Shown here: positions 52,498 to 60,075 of the stretch, piece by piece
How positions within the stretch are numbered: position 1 is the stretch's first letter
Layout of the letters: every line of letters starts with the position of its first letter
Source: Methylocystis sp. IM3
Lineage (GTDB): Bacteria; Pseudomonadota; Alphaproteobacteria; Rhizobiales; Beijerinckiaceae
Assembly: GCF_038070105.1 (NCBI RefSeq)
Contig: NZ_JBBPBZ010000002.1
Span: 984,501 to 1,048,500 of the forward strand
DNA length: 64,000 nt
Direction of reading: 5' to 3'
Notes under the pieces: model-generated
What the model was told of the DNA's origin: nothing
Databases searched by the model: none
Seen by the model: only the letters and a program-made list of their open reading frames with translations
Translations under genes and position numbers: made by a program

Positions 52498-53280
52498 TCA
52501 AGGAACAGCGGAGGGAACGGTGGGCATCTCATCCCAGGTCCGCCCCCTATATTCGCGCCCGTTGGCCTTTTTTGACCGCTTCTTGTTGTCTTTGCCCCAG
52601 GTGCCCCACTGTTTGAAAAAGAAGGCTGTCCGGGCGGACAAGCACTGCACATAGATTTCGTCGATCCACTCCTCACGGATTGGCCGAGCTGCCTTCCCGC
52701 TTTCGCCGCCGACGATCGCCCAATGGATGTCCCGGAAGTCGACAGTGCCAACGGCTCCGATAAGGGGCTCGAAGGAAATGAATCGAATGGCTGCCGGCAC
52801 CTGGCGCAGGTGCTCTACGCGACCGACCACGGCCGCGTTCTCGATGCTCGTGCCGAGCCAGACATTGGGCAGGACGTCGCCGATGAGGGTGGCGACCAAC
52901 TTGGCCATGCGTTGGGGACGCTTCGTGAGGATCTGATAGTTGTGATGCGGTGTGTCGCGCATAACCTGCCAGACGTCGCGAATGAACGCGTCGCTAACCC
53001 GTTCATGAAACAGGTCGCTCATCGAGTTTACAAATATCTTGCGGGACTTGCGCCAGCGGTGCGGAATCGAGAGCGCCTCACGGTCCTCACGCACGACACC
53101 ATTCCAGACGGTGCGTTTTCCACTTCTGCGAGTCAGGTCGGCGTATTTCTGCACACCCATCGCCTCGAGGCGTTTGGCCATCTCCATGGCGTAGCAATGT
53201 GTGCAGCCGGTGGTTACGATTGAGCATCCCGCGACGGGATTCCAAGTGGCGTCCGTCCACTCGATCTGGGTTTCAGCCAT
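52498..53280 (-). CDS. DUF5131 (phage Gp37/Gp68-like) three-Cys protein
   Basis: A 260-residue DUF5131 protein. It begins MAETQIEWTDATWNPVAGCS, with the three cysteines in GCSIVTTGCTHCYA (C-x6-C-x2-C), followed by FVNSMSDLFHERV, YQILTKRPQRM, NVWLGTSIEN and WAIVGGESGKAARP. The cysteine cluster and TIM-barrel-like motif order suggest a radical-SAM-like enzyme. It is the first gene of an operon with TcmP and two nuclease-like proteins. The substrate is unknown. Confidence 0.85.
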   Translation of the reverse strand: MAETQIEWTDATWNPVAGCSIVTTGCTHCYAMEMAKRLEAMGVQKYADLTRRSGKRTVWNGVVREDREALSIPHRWRKSRKIFVNSMSDLFHERVSDAFIRDVWQVMRDTPHHNYQILTKRPQRMAKLVATLIGDVLPNVWLGTSIENAAVVGRVEHLRQVPAAIRFISFEPLIGAVGTVDFRDIHWAIVGGESGKAARPIREEWIDEIYVQCLSARTAFFFKQWGTWGKDNKKRSKKANGREYRGRTWDEMPTVPSAVP

Positions 53281-53331
53281 CTTGTCCCCCGTGCCGTTTT
53301 TGTGTCGGCCAGCGCCTTAGGCAGTTCTCAG

Positions 53332-53709
53332 TCATCGGGCGCCGGCTTGCTTTCGACGGCGCGCTACGGTGCGAACTGGGGCACTCCTCTCGACGCCGAC
53401 ATCGCCGAGGCTGTGCAGCCGAAGCACAGGGCGCGCTGGAAGCTTCACCGTCAATTCGAGCTTCCCGCCGATCGCCTCGACATAACTGCGCAGCGTCGAG
53501 AGATACATATCCGCCTGCTTCTCGATCTTGGAGACCGAGGGCTGCTTGATGTTCAATGCGCTCGCGACGTCTTCCTGGGCTTTGCCGGCGATCTGGCGCA
53601 GCTCGCGGAGTCCTTCGACTTCCTGCCGGAGTTCGTCGTAGCGAGCCTCGATCTGCTCCTGCTGGTCGCGGGGCAGCGAAGCTATGACTTCATCCAGGCT
53701 CCGTCCCAT
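53332..53709 (-). CDS. XRE-type antitoxin (HigA-like)
   Basis: A 125-residue protein with a helix-turn-helix at about 40-85 (RQIAGKAQEDVASALNIKQ, SVSKIEKQADMYLSTLRSYV), preceded by a charged helix and followed by a basic tail. It lies 4 bases downstream of a RelE/HigB-like toxin gene, the toxin-first order of HigBA-type modules. It should neutralise the toxin and repress the operon. Confidence 0.82.
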   Translation of the reverse strand: MGRSLDEVIASLPRDQQEQIEARYDELRQEVEGLRELRQIAGKAQEDVASALNIKQPSVSKIEKQADMYLSTLRSYVEAIGGKLELTVKLPARPVLRLHSLGDVGVERSAPVRTVARRRKQAGAR

Positions 53710-53713
53710 AGGA

Positions 53714-54079
53714 TCATCCCTTCTTTACGGATTTCAGGTTTTCCAGATGGTCGGAAAACCGGCTATCCGCCTTCGCGATAAGCTGCTTGTAGAAGCGCTT
53801 TTGGCTAACGCCCGACTTGTCGCCCGCGACGAGAAGGATAGCCTCTCGTTCGGGGTCAAACGCGAAGGCTACGCGCCATTCGCCGTCGGCGGCCGAGAAA
53901 CGCATTTCCTTCATGTTGGTGTGTTTCGAGCCCTTGAGCGTATCGACATAGGGCCGACCCAGCTGCGGGCCGTATTCGGCGAGCAGCTTCGCGACGGCCA
54001 GCAATTCGGTCTGGACCCCGCGCTCGAAAGCCAGAAACTCCGCCTCGAAGGCATCATGCAGTCTGACCTCCCAGTTCAT
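53714..54079 (-). CDS. RelE/HigB-like toxin (phage Gp49-like)
   Basis: A 121-residue toxin of the RelE/HigB superfamily: FLAFERGVQTELLAVAKLLA, LGRPYVDTLKGSKHTNMKEM, EWRVAFAFDPEREAILLVAG and a C-terminal helix. The family cleaves mRNA at the ribosome. With the XRE protein downstream it forms a toxin-antitoxin pair that would help keep the island. Confidence 0.85.
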   Translation of the reverse strand: MNWEVRLHDAFEAEFLAFERGVQTELLAVAKLLAEYGPQLGRPYVDTLKGSKHTNMKEMRFSAADGEWRVAFAFDPEREAILLVAGDKSGVSQKRFYKQLIAKADSRFSDHLENLKSVKKG

Positions 54080-54122
54080 ATAGCTTCTAAGCTATGTCGG
54101 GTCAAGGGCGAATGTGCCGGCA

Positions 54123-54542
54123 TCAGTTACCACCCGCGACAACGCCGGCCTGGAGAAGAAGGTCTCCGATGCCGTCAGTGCCAATCCGGCAGCGGGCGAT
54201 CACGCGATCGAATGAGACGACACGGCCGCTCTGGCCGCGCTCCGCCGTGGATGTGATCTCGCGATGTAGGGCTATGCGCTCAAGTGCCACCTTGGCCGCT
54301 GTGCCGCCGGCTTGGTGAAGCTCAGGCGCATCGAAATCGGCGAGGGGAACCTCTATCCACTCGTTGGGGTCGGCCGTCCTGCCGACGCACAGGCCGTCGC
54401 CGTCGCCAACGTATCGGACCGTGCCGAAGAACCGCACACCGGGTTGGGCTGGTGGAGGCGCTTTGCACGGATCTGCATAGGCAGGCGCGACCGAGCAGAA
54501 GAAGACAAGCATGCCGGCGAGAAGGAAAGACCGGCGGCTCAC
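54123..54542 (-). CDS. Exported SNase-like (thermonuclease family) protein
   Basis: A 139-residue protein with a signal peptide (MSRRSFLLAGMLVFFCSVAPAYA would be cut near residue 23), followed by an OB-fold region FFGTVRYVGDGDGLCVG and VPLADFDAPELHQAGG like staphylococcal nuclease. The usual catalytic Arg of the RxxGID segment is not clear, and the gene is shorter than typical nucleases. It overlaps the integrase stop by 4 bases, a pairing often seen in rhizobial islands. Confidence 0.75.
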   Translation of the reverse strand: MSRRSFLLAGMLVFFCSVAPAYADPCKAPPPAQPGVRFFGTVRYVGDGDGLCVGRTADPNEWIEVPLADFDAPELHQAGGTAAKVALERIALHREITSTAERGQSGRVVSFDRVIARCRIGTDGIGDLLLQAGVVAGGN

Positions 54543-55792
54543 GCGGCAGCCTTCAACGCGCTGTTGCCCTTCTTCTTTTTCAGGAGCGCGCGGACGAACT
54601 TGTCCCAGCGCACCATGCCGGCGCGCTTCTCGGGCATGTAGTTCCAGCGATCATAGTTCTTGGAGCTGACGTCCTGCAGCGCGTGGTTCTGGAGGCGATC
54701 CCGAATCTCTTTCGGCACCCCCGCCTTGCCGGCGAGCGTCTTGAACGTCCGCCGCAGGTCGCGGTTGGTCGCGTAGGGGATGACGCCGCGGTCGCGCTGC
54801 CGCCAGACGAAGCTGTAGAGCGTGCCGTGGCTGACCGGCTTCGACGGATCCTTCGCCGAAGGAAAGTACCAGCCGAATTCGTTCGGCTTGATCGACTCGA
54901 TAAGCTCGGCTGCAAGCGATGGGACCGGGACGGCGTGCGGTTGAAGGTTCTTGGTCTTTGACCAGTCGATGATCCGCTCGGCCGTGTCCCACTGATCGAC
55001 ATGAAGTCGCGCGATCTCCTCAACGCGCTGGCCGGTGAGCATGATGAGCTGCACGGCGCGCGGATATGAGGGGTGGACAGGAGTGTCGGGGCAATCGAGC
55101 CAGCGATAGAGCTGGACGAACTCATCCTCGCTGAGCCAGCGTGTGCCCTGGACCTTCGGCTCAGTCGGGATGTCTGAGGCCGGGTTGAAGGGAAGCCGGA
55201 AGCGGCGAGGAGATGTGTTCCGGTAATCGTTGTCCGACTTCATCCCCCAGCTAAAGGCAGCATGGATATAGGACCGGACATGATCAGCCATCGATCGAGC
55301 GCCGCGCTCATAGATCGGCCGGATCAGCTCCACGATTTCATCGGCCTCGATCTCGCGGGCGAGGCGATTGCGTCCGAGCGTGTCGGCAATCTTGTTGAGG
55401 CCTTTCTCCGTTTCCTTCCAGGAGGGCTTGCCGGCAGCTTTCAGCCCTGCAACGTAGCCTTCGAACAGATCCGCGACGGTCCCCGGCCGAGTGTCCGTCG
55501 CGATCTTGATACTGCGACCCTTCTGGATCACGTCAGCGAAGTCGCGTTTGAAAATTTCACGCGCTTGAGCGAGTGACATTGAGGGATACGAACCGAGTTT
55601 CTTCTTCGAGCGTTTCCCGTCTCGCCATTGCTGCGCCATCCAATCGGCCGTAACTCGCTTCGGCATGGGCTTGAGCACGAGCACCAGACGGCCAGTGCCG
55701 CGTCCTTCGCCGTCGGCGAGATTCTCCTGCTTTTGGCCCAGTTCGACACGCTTCAGTGCGTGCCGGATTGCGGTGTCGGTCAGGCTTGGCAT
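54539..55792 (-). CDS. int: Tyrosine integrase (P4/DUF4102 type)
   Basis: A 417-residue site-specific recombinase. The N-terminal arm-binding domain contains KKLGSYPSMSLAQAREIFK. The catalytic domain has Arg in LTGQRVEEIARLH, then TNRDLRRTFKTLAG, where the usual His-x-x-Arg reads Arg-x-x-Arg, His in RLQNHALQDVSS, and the nucleophile Tyr in KNYDRWNY. MPSLTDTAIR at 55792 is the chosen start. It is the rightmost island gene and faces radC, its apparent target. Confidence 0.9.
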   Translation of the reverse strand: MPSLTDTAIRHALKRVELGQKQENLADGEGRGTGRLVLVLKPMPKRVTADWMAQQWRDGKRSKKKLGSYPSMSLAQAREIFKRDFADVIQKGRSIKIATDTRPGTVADLFEGYVAGLKAAGKPSWKETEKGLNKIADTLGRNRLAREIEADEIVELIRPIYERGARSMADHVRSYIHAAFSWGMKSDNDYRNTSPRRFRLPFNPASDIPTEPKVQGTRWLSEDEFVQLYRWLDCPDTPVHPSYPRAVQLIMLTGQRVEEIARLHVDQWDTAERIIDWSKTKNLQPHAVPVPSLAAELIESIKPNEFGWYFPSAKDPSKPVSHGTLYSFVWRQRDRGVIPYATNRDLRRTFKTLAGKAGVPKEIRDRLQNHALQDVSSKNYDRWNYMPEKRAGMVRWDKFVRALLKKKKGNSALKAAA

Positions 55793-55947
55793 GGCGTTTC
55801 TCCTGGTCCCCAACTGGGATCGGTCGAGGAGAAACGGGGATCGTTTGCTGGGATCGGAAAGCCGTTTTCAATCCCTCTAACCGCCCCCAACTTGCCATAA
55901 CCGCCTCCTGTACGCAATGCGCAAAAATCCACTATTTGCTTGATGAT

Positions 55948-56577
55948 TCAGCGGTATTGAGCGTGATCCAGCGTGACTTTAAAGGTTGTAGTGGGGTGGT
56001 TATGGGCCAGAATGAGCGCGCTCGCGCCGAGCTCCAGCGCGCGGCGCACCACCTCGCGGGGATAGACGGGCGTGTGATCGACCGTGCCGACGCCCTGCAC
56101 CTCGTCGGCGATGAGAGCGTTGCGCTTGTCGAGAAAAAGGATGCGAAACTGCTCGCGCTCGGCGTAGGCCATGGCGGTGCGGCAGTAATCTGTCACGGCC
56201 GAAAAGGAGGAGAGAACCTTCCGCTTCTCGAGCGCGCCGCGGGCGAGGCGGCGCGCCGCCGCTTCCGCCACCTTCAGATCGACGATCGCGCCATCCGGCA
56301 ATCCGGGGATCTCGCGCAGGCGCTCGGGACGCGCGGCGATCGCCTCGGCGAAGGAGCCGAAGCGCTCGACCAGCGCCTTGGCGAGCGGCTTCACGTCGCG
56401 TCGCGGAATGGCGCGAAAGAGCAGAAGCTCGAGAAGCTCGTAATCGGCGAGGGCCTGATCGCCGGCCTCCATGAAACGCTCGCGCAGGCGCTGGCGATGG
56501 CCGTGATAATGCGGGACCGGAGCTTCCTCCAGGCCCGCCACCGCCACATCCAGATCGCCGACGCCGCGCTTTTTCAT
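55948..56577 (-). CDS. radC: RadC JAB protein, 3' end replaced by the island
   Basis: A 209-residue RadC protein with the helix-hairpin-helix N-terminus ([20 protein letters not shown]) and most of the JAB domain ([55 protein letters not shown]). The JAMM motif should read HNHPSGDPTPS-xx-D; here it is HNHP followed by a foreign 15-residue tail [14 protein letters not shown]. The active-site Ser and Asp are lost, so the protein is probably inactive. Its start overlaps the map stop by 4 bases. Confidence 0.88.
   Translation of the reverse strand: MKKRGVGDLDVAVAGLEEAPVPHYHGHRQRLRERFMEAGDQALADYELLELLLFRAIPRRDVKPLAKALVERFGSFAEAIAARPERLREIPGLPDGAIVDLKVAEAAARRLARGALEKRKVLSSFSAVTDYCRTAMAYAEREQFRILFLDKRNALIADEVQGVGTVDHTPVYPREVVRRALELGASALILAHNHPTTTFKVTLDHAQYR
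55985..56010. other. Probable attachment site (attR) within radC
   Basis: RadC similarity ends after His-Asn-His-Pro, encoded (minus strand) by CATAACCACCCC at 55994-56005. To the left the codons ACT-ACA-ACC depart from the family, and the integrase gene follows. The recombination core is expected to include this HNHP stretch. No second copy of the core was found in the window. Confidence 0.5.
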
Positions 56578-57410
56578 GTGGCCGCGGGAGCGGCCGCCGG
56601 ATTGTCCAGCCCCTGGGGCGAGAGGGTGAAGATTTCCGCGCCCGTCTCGGTCACGCCGATCGAATGCTCGAACTGCGCCGAAAGCGAGCGGTCCCGCGTC
56701 ACCGCCGTCCAGCCGTCGGAGAGGATCTTCACCTGCGGCTTGCCCAGATTGATCATCGGCTCGATGGTGAAGAACATGCCGGGGCGAAGCTCGACGCCCT
56801 GTCCCTTCACGCCGTAGTGCAGGATGTTCGGCTCGTCGTGGAAGACGCGGCCGAGGCCGTGGCCGCAGAAATCACGAACGACCGAGCAGCGCTCGCTTTC
56901 GGCGTATTGCTGGATCGCAGCGCCGATGTCGCCCGTCGTCGCACCCGGCTTTACGGCTGCGATGCCCCGCATCAGCGATTCGAAGGTCACGTCGATGAGC
57001 CGCTGCGCCTTGCGGGGAATGTCGCCGACCCCGAACATGCGGCTCGCGTCGCCGTGCCATCCGTCGACGATGAAGGTCACATCGATATTGACAATGTCGC
57101 CGTCGCGCAGCGGCTTGTTATCAGGCACGCCATGGCAGACGACGTGATTGATCGAGGTGCAGATCGACTTGCGATAGCCCCTGTAGTCGAGCGGCGCCGG
57201 ATAGGCCCCGTGCGCGAGGGCGAAATCGAAGACGAGATCGTCGAGCTGCTGGGTGGTCACGCCCGGCTTGACGTGGGGGAGGAGCATGTCGAGCGCCTCG
57301 GCGGTGAGCCGGCCCGCCTTGCGCATGCCTTCGAAATCCTCAGGCCCGTGCAGCTTGATGTGGCCGCTCTTGCGGCCGGCGGGGGCGAGATGGGATTCGA
57401 TGAAGGTCAT
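56574..57410 (-). CDS. map: Methionine aminopeptidase, type I
   Basis: A 278-residue enzyme that removes the initiator methionine in the cytoplasm. Metal-ligand regions are visible: [21 protein letters not shown] (two Asp), [15 protein letters not shown] (His), [10 protein letters not shown] (Glu) and the final Glu in [16 protein letters not shown]. The start at [12 protein letters not shown] (57410) is preferred over an upstream in-frame ATG at 57488. It is in operon with radC. Confidence 0.95.
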   Translation of the reverse strand: MTFIESHLAPAGRKSGHIKLHGPEDFEGMRKAGRLTAEALDMLLPHVKPGVTTQQLDDLVFDFALAHGAYPAPLDYRGYRKSICTSINHVVCHGVPDNKPLRDGDIVNIDVTFIVDGWHGDASRMFGVGDIPRKAQRLIDVTFESLMRGIAAVKPGATTGDIGAAIQQYAESERCSVVRDFCGHGLGRVFHDEPNILHYGVKGQGVELRPGMFFTIEPMINLGKPQVKILSDGWTAVTRDRSLSAQFEHSIGVTETGAEIFTLSPQGLDNPAAAPAAT

Positions 57411-57652
57411 GCGGGCTCTTTTTTGAGAATGGGCGGAATTGATCGACAAGGTAGTGATTTCAACGGCCAAAGCAAGGACGCCGATCAAGCTTCGGCTCAG
57501 CCGGGCCGAGCGTGCGAGTCTCGGTCTCCAAGCCCGCCTGACGCCTAGCTTTTCTCTTTGGCTCCCACGACGGCGCCTTCTTTGCCGTTTTGCGAGGCTT
57601 GGCGTTTCGACCCGCCGTCGCCATAATCACGCCCTCCAGGGAGGCGCAGCGG

Positions 57653-58408
57653 ATGATGGAAACCGGAACGGGCGAGGAGCCGGCGACGGCGGCGGTTCTC
57701 GTCATCGGCGATGAAATCCTGTCCGGCCGGACGCAGGACGTCAATACGCGTTACATCGCCAATTATCTGGCGCAAATCGGCGTCGATCTGCGCGAGGCGC
57801 GGGTCGCGCCCGACGTGGAGGAAGAGATCGTCGCGGCGGTGAACGCGCTTCGCGCCCGCTACGACTATGTCTTCACGACGGGCGGAATCGGGCCGACCCA
57901 CGACGACATCACCGCCGACGCGATCGCCCGGGCCTTCGGCGTCGAGGCCGGGGAAGACCCCCGCGCCATCGCCATGCTGCGCGAGCGCTTCAGCGAGGAG
58001 GAGCTGAACCCGGCGCGCCGCCGCATGGCGAGAATCCCCAAGGGCGCCGAACTCATTCGCAACGCGGCGTCGAAGGCGCCCGGATTCTGGATCGGCAATG
58101 TGATCGTGATGGCGGGCGTGCCGATGATCATGCAGTCCATGATGGACACGGTCGGCCCGCAGCTGAGGGCGGGCGCGCGCGTGGTCGTCGAAACGATCGA
58201 AGCGGGGGCGATTCCCGAGGGAAGCTACGCCAAGGGCCTGGAAGAGATCGCCCATGCCCATGAGACCGTGAGCATCGGCTCCTATCCGAGCTTCACGGGG
58301 CAGGGCTTTCGCAATCAGATCGTGCTGCGCAGCCGGGACGCCGCCGGGCTCGCCGCCGCCACGAAAGCCGTGCGCGCGCTTCTCGACGAGCTCGCAGCCG
58401 CCCGCTAA
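57653..58408 (+). CDS. CinA-like molybdopterin-binding domain protein
   Basis: A 251-residue protein consisting of the N-terminal CinA/MoaB-like domain: VLVIGDEILSGRTQDVNTRY, FTTGGIGPTHDDITADAIAR and PGFWIGNVIVMAGVPMIM. It lacks the C-terminal nicotinamide-nucleotide amidase domain of full CinA, as is common in alphaproteobacteria. The start at 57653 has GGGAGG upstream. The role may be in pyridine-nucleotide repair, but is unproven for this short form. Confidence 0.85.
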   Translation: MMETGTGEEPATAAVLVIGDEILSGRTQDVNTRYIANYLAQIGVDLREARVAPDVEEEIVAAVNALRARYDYVFTTGGIGPTHDDITADAIARAFGVEAGEDPRAIAMLRERFSEEELNPARRRMARIPKGAELIRNAASKAPGFWIGNVIVMAGVPMIMQSMMDTVGPQLRAGARVVVETIEAGAIPEGSYAKGLEEIAHAHETVSIGSYPSFTGQGFRNQIVLRSRDAAGLAAATKAVRALLDELAAAR

Positions 58409-58426
58409 GCCATGAGGAGCTCGAAC

Positions 58427-58942
58427 ATGCAGGCTCTGTCGGAAAAGACCTTTCCCGTCTCCTGGGACATGTTCCACAGGGACGCGCGCGCCCTTGCCTG
58501 GCGCCTGGCCTCCATCGGCGGTTTCTCCGCCATTGTCGCGGTCACCCGCGGCGGGCTGGTGCCGGCCGGAATCATCGCGCGAGAACTCGGCATTCGCGTC
58601 ATCGAGACCATCTGCGTCGCGAGCTACCACGAGGAGACCGAGCGCGAGGCCATTCAGATCCTCAAGCCCTTGACCGAGACGATCCTGTTGCGGCCGAGCG
58701 AGGAAGTGCTCATCGTGGACGATCTCGTGGACACGGGCGCAACGGCGCGGGCGGTGCGGGAGATGCTGCCGCGGGCGCATTTCGCGACCGTCTACGCCAA
58801 GCCGCAGGGTCTGCCGGCGGTCGACACTTTCGTGACCGAAGTCTCGCAGGACACGTGGATTTATTTTCCCTGGGACACAGGCCTCTCCTTTCAGGCGCCC
58901 ATTCGCAAGGCCGAGGATTTTCGCCAGAAAATCCGGCGCTGA
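58427..58942 (+). CDS. gpt: Xanthine/hypoxanthine phosphoribosyltransferase
   Basis: A 171-residue type I phosphoribosyltransferase close to xanthine-guanine phosphoribosyltransferase, for purine salvage. It has [20 protein letters not shown] near the N-terminus, the PRPP-binding [15 protein letters not shown], and a C-terminal [11 protein letters not shown] as in Gpt. The ATG at 58427 behind GAGGAG is preferred over the ATG at 58412. It follows the CinA-like gene by 18 bases. Confidence 0.9.
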   Translation: MQALSEKTFPVSWDMFHRDARALAWRLASIGGFSAIVAVTRGGLVPAGIIARELGIRVIETICVASYHEETEREAIQILKPLTETILLRPSEEVLIVDDLVDTGATARAVREMLPRAHFATVYAKPQGLPAVDTFVTEVSQDTWIYFPWDTGLSFQAPIRKAEDFRQKIRR

Positions 58943-59011
58943 CTCGTCGTCCGGAAATCTGAGCTTGGCGCCCTTGCAGGGAGCGCCCTATAAGAGGCGC
59001 GTCGCGTTCGT

Positions 59012-59317
59012 GCGGGCGTGGCGAAACTGGTAGACGCAACGGACTTGAAGCAATTTGAGTGCTCCAGACGGGAAACCGCCGGAGTAGAACCGCTCAAAGT
59101 CGGGGAAACCTCGCAAGTGGCGATCCCGAGCCAAGCCCGCCGTTTGGGCGGGAAGGTGTAGAGACTAGACGGGCGGCGCCTAAGGCGCGAAGGCGCTAGG
59201 GCGAAGGGATAGTCCAGACCCCAAACCCGCATTCGCGGGGCGGCGAAAGCCGTGGCGGGTACGAAAATCCGTAGGGCCGCGAGGCCTGTGCCGGTTCGAT
59301 TCCGGCCGCCCGCACCA
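59012..59317 (+). tRNA. tRNA-Leu(UAA) interrupted by a group I intron
   Basis: The exons are 59012-59046 and 59264-59317 (89 nt joined, with encoded CCA). The acceptor stem GCGGGCG/CGCCCGC, D arm GCG/CGC, anticodon stem ACGGA/TCCGT with loop CTT-AAAA, a long leucine-type variable arm and the T arm GCCGG-TTCGATT-CCGGC all pair. The anticodon TAA is split after its first T, the same site as the cyanobacterial tRNA-Leu(UAA) intron. Confidence 0.93.
59047..59263 (+). ncRNA. Group I self-splicing intron, 217 nt
   Basis: It follows an exon U and ends in G, as group I introns do. P1 can form between exon ACTT and intron GAGT with a U-G at the splice site. The P7 strands GACTA (59163-59167) and TAGTC (59210-59214) pair perfectly. 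The core segment CGAGCCAAGC near 59130-59140 matches the conserved P/Q region. There is no ORF inside. It resembles the small subgroup IC3 tRNA introns; the subgroup is inferred. Confidence 0.9.
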
Positions 59318-59468
59318 CGCCGGCCTTTTGCATAGAAAACGTCTTCCCCCTGCGCGTAACCAGACGCGCCCCTGGCTCCATCGGATTTTGTCGGCGTGGC
59401 TTCATGTCTTCCCGTCGCGCGGCGCCTAGCTCAGGCGGAGGCGGACCATCAACCGCACGGACGAGGAC

Positions 59469-59747
59469 ATGAACATGAAGAAGCTTATTCCCACGACGCT
59501 GCTCTTCGGCGCCGTGACAATGGCCGGCGTCGCCGCGAGCGTCTCGCCCGCCGCCGCCTTTCTGCACGAAAGCCATCATGGCGCGCATCACAGGGGATCG
59601 GGCTGTTTCGTCACCACCTCGGCGACGCACAACACCAAGGGCATCCGTCATTGGCGCAGCCCCTGTCCGCACCATGAGCGCAAGCACCTCAACCCTTATC
59701 ATCCCGGCCACCACCGCCCGCATCATCCGCATCCGTCGCCGCATTGA
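59469..59747 (+). CDS. Small secreted histidine-rich protein
   Basis: A 92-residue protein with a clear signal peptide (KKLIPTTLLFGAVTMAGVAA, cut near SPAAA-F), followed by a histidine-rich body (HESHHGAHHRG and a tail with GHHRPHHPHPSPH) and two cysteines. Probably periplasmic and metal-binding by composition. An ATG at 59475 is better spaced from the GAGGA site and may be the real start. Confidence 0.65.
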   Translation: MNMKKLIPTTLLFGAVTMAGVAASVSPAAAFLHESHHGAHHRGSGCFVTTSATHNTKGIRHWRSPCPHHERKHLNPYHPGHHRPHHPHPSPH

Positions 59748-59880
59748 GCGCCGCGCGCGTCGGTTCAGATCGATGTGGCCGGAATCGGCGCGGTCTTTGG
59801 CGACTTACGCCCGACAAGGCCGCGCGCCACGCCTTACCTTCCCGGTTGAGAGTCAGCTCCGGGAAGAGAGGCGAAGCGCA

Positions 59881-60075
59881 ATGCTGATCGTCATTTACAT
59901 TTGCGCCAACGCCATTGCGCGGGACCAGTGCAACGACGATACGGCGCGCGCCGTCATCAAGCGTCAGGTCGAAAGCGTGATGTGCGGCGTGCCGAGCCAG
60001 TATATGGCCCAGCTGACCGGCGAGGCCGGCGTGAAAGAAGGAGAATATGCGCGGGTTCGGTGCATCATGAGATGA
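59881..60075 (+). CDS. Small conserved hypothetical protein, 64 residues
   Basis: It starts MLIVIYICANAIARDQCNDD behind GAGAGGCGAAG and ends YARVRCIMR. It has a hydrophobic N-terminus and four cysteines. The function is unknown. It converges on the amino-acid permease gene, whose stop adjoins its own. Confidence 0.55.
   Translation: MLIVIYICANAIARDQCNDDTARAVIKRQVESVMCGVPSQYMAQLTGEAGVKEGEYARVRCIMR

Larger units (their letters stand above)
6192..55993. mobile_element. ICE-derived genomic island in radC
   Basis: The stretch from the CopG-like gene to the integrase holds the backbone of an alphaproteobacterial integrative and conjugative element: coupling protein, relaxase, TraF, RepA, excisionase and FseA/QseM/QseC-like regulators, ParB, ArdC, SRAP and tyrosine integrase, with a large defence cargo. 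The right edge is set where radC similarity stops after HNHP, at about 55994. The left edge is not a recognisable att site: the backbone simply ends at the copG gene next to an IS1182 remnant. No trb/virB genes are present. The boundaries are inference. Confidence 0.75.

Noticed and set aside
59012..59317. A tmRNA-like or unrelated structured RNA
   Set aside because: The ends fold as a complete tRNA-Leu once 59047-59263 is removed, and the interior has group I core pairings; there is no tag-peptide frame.
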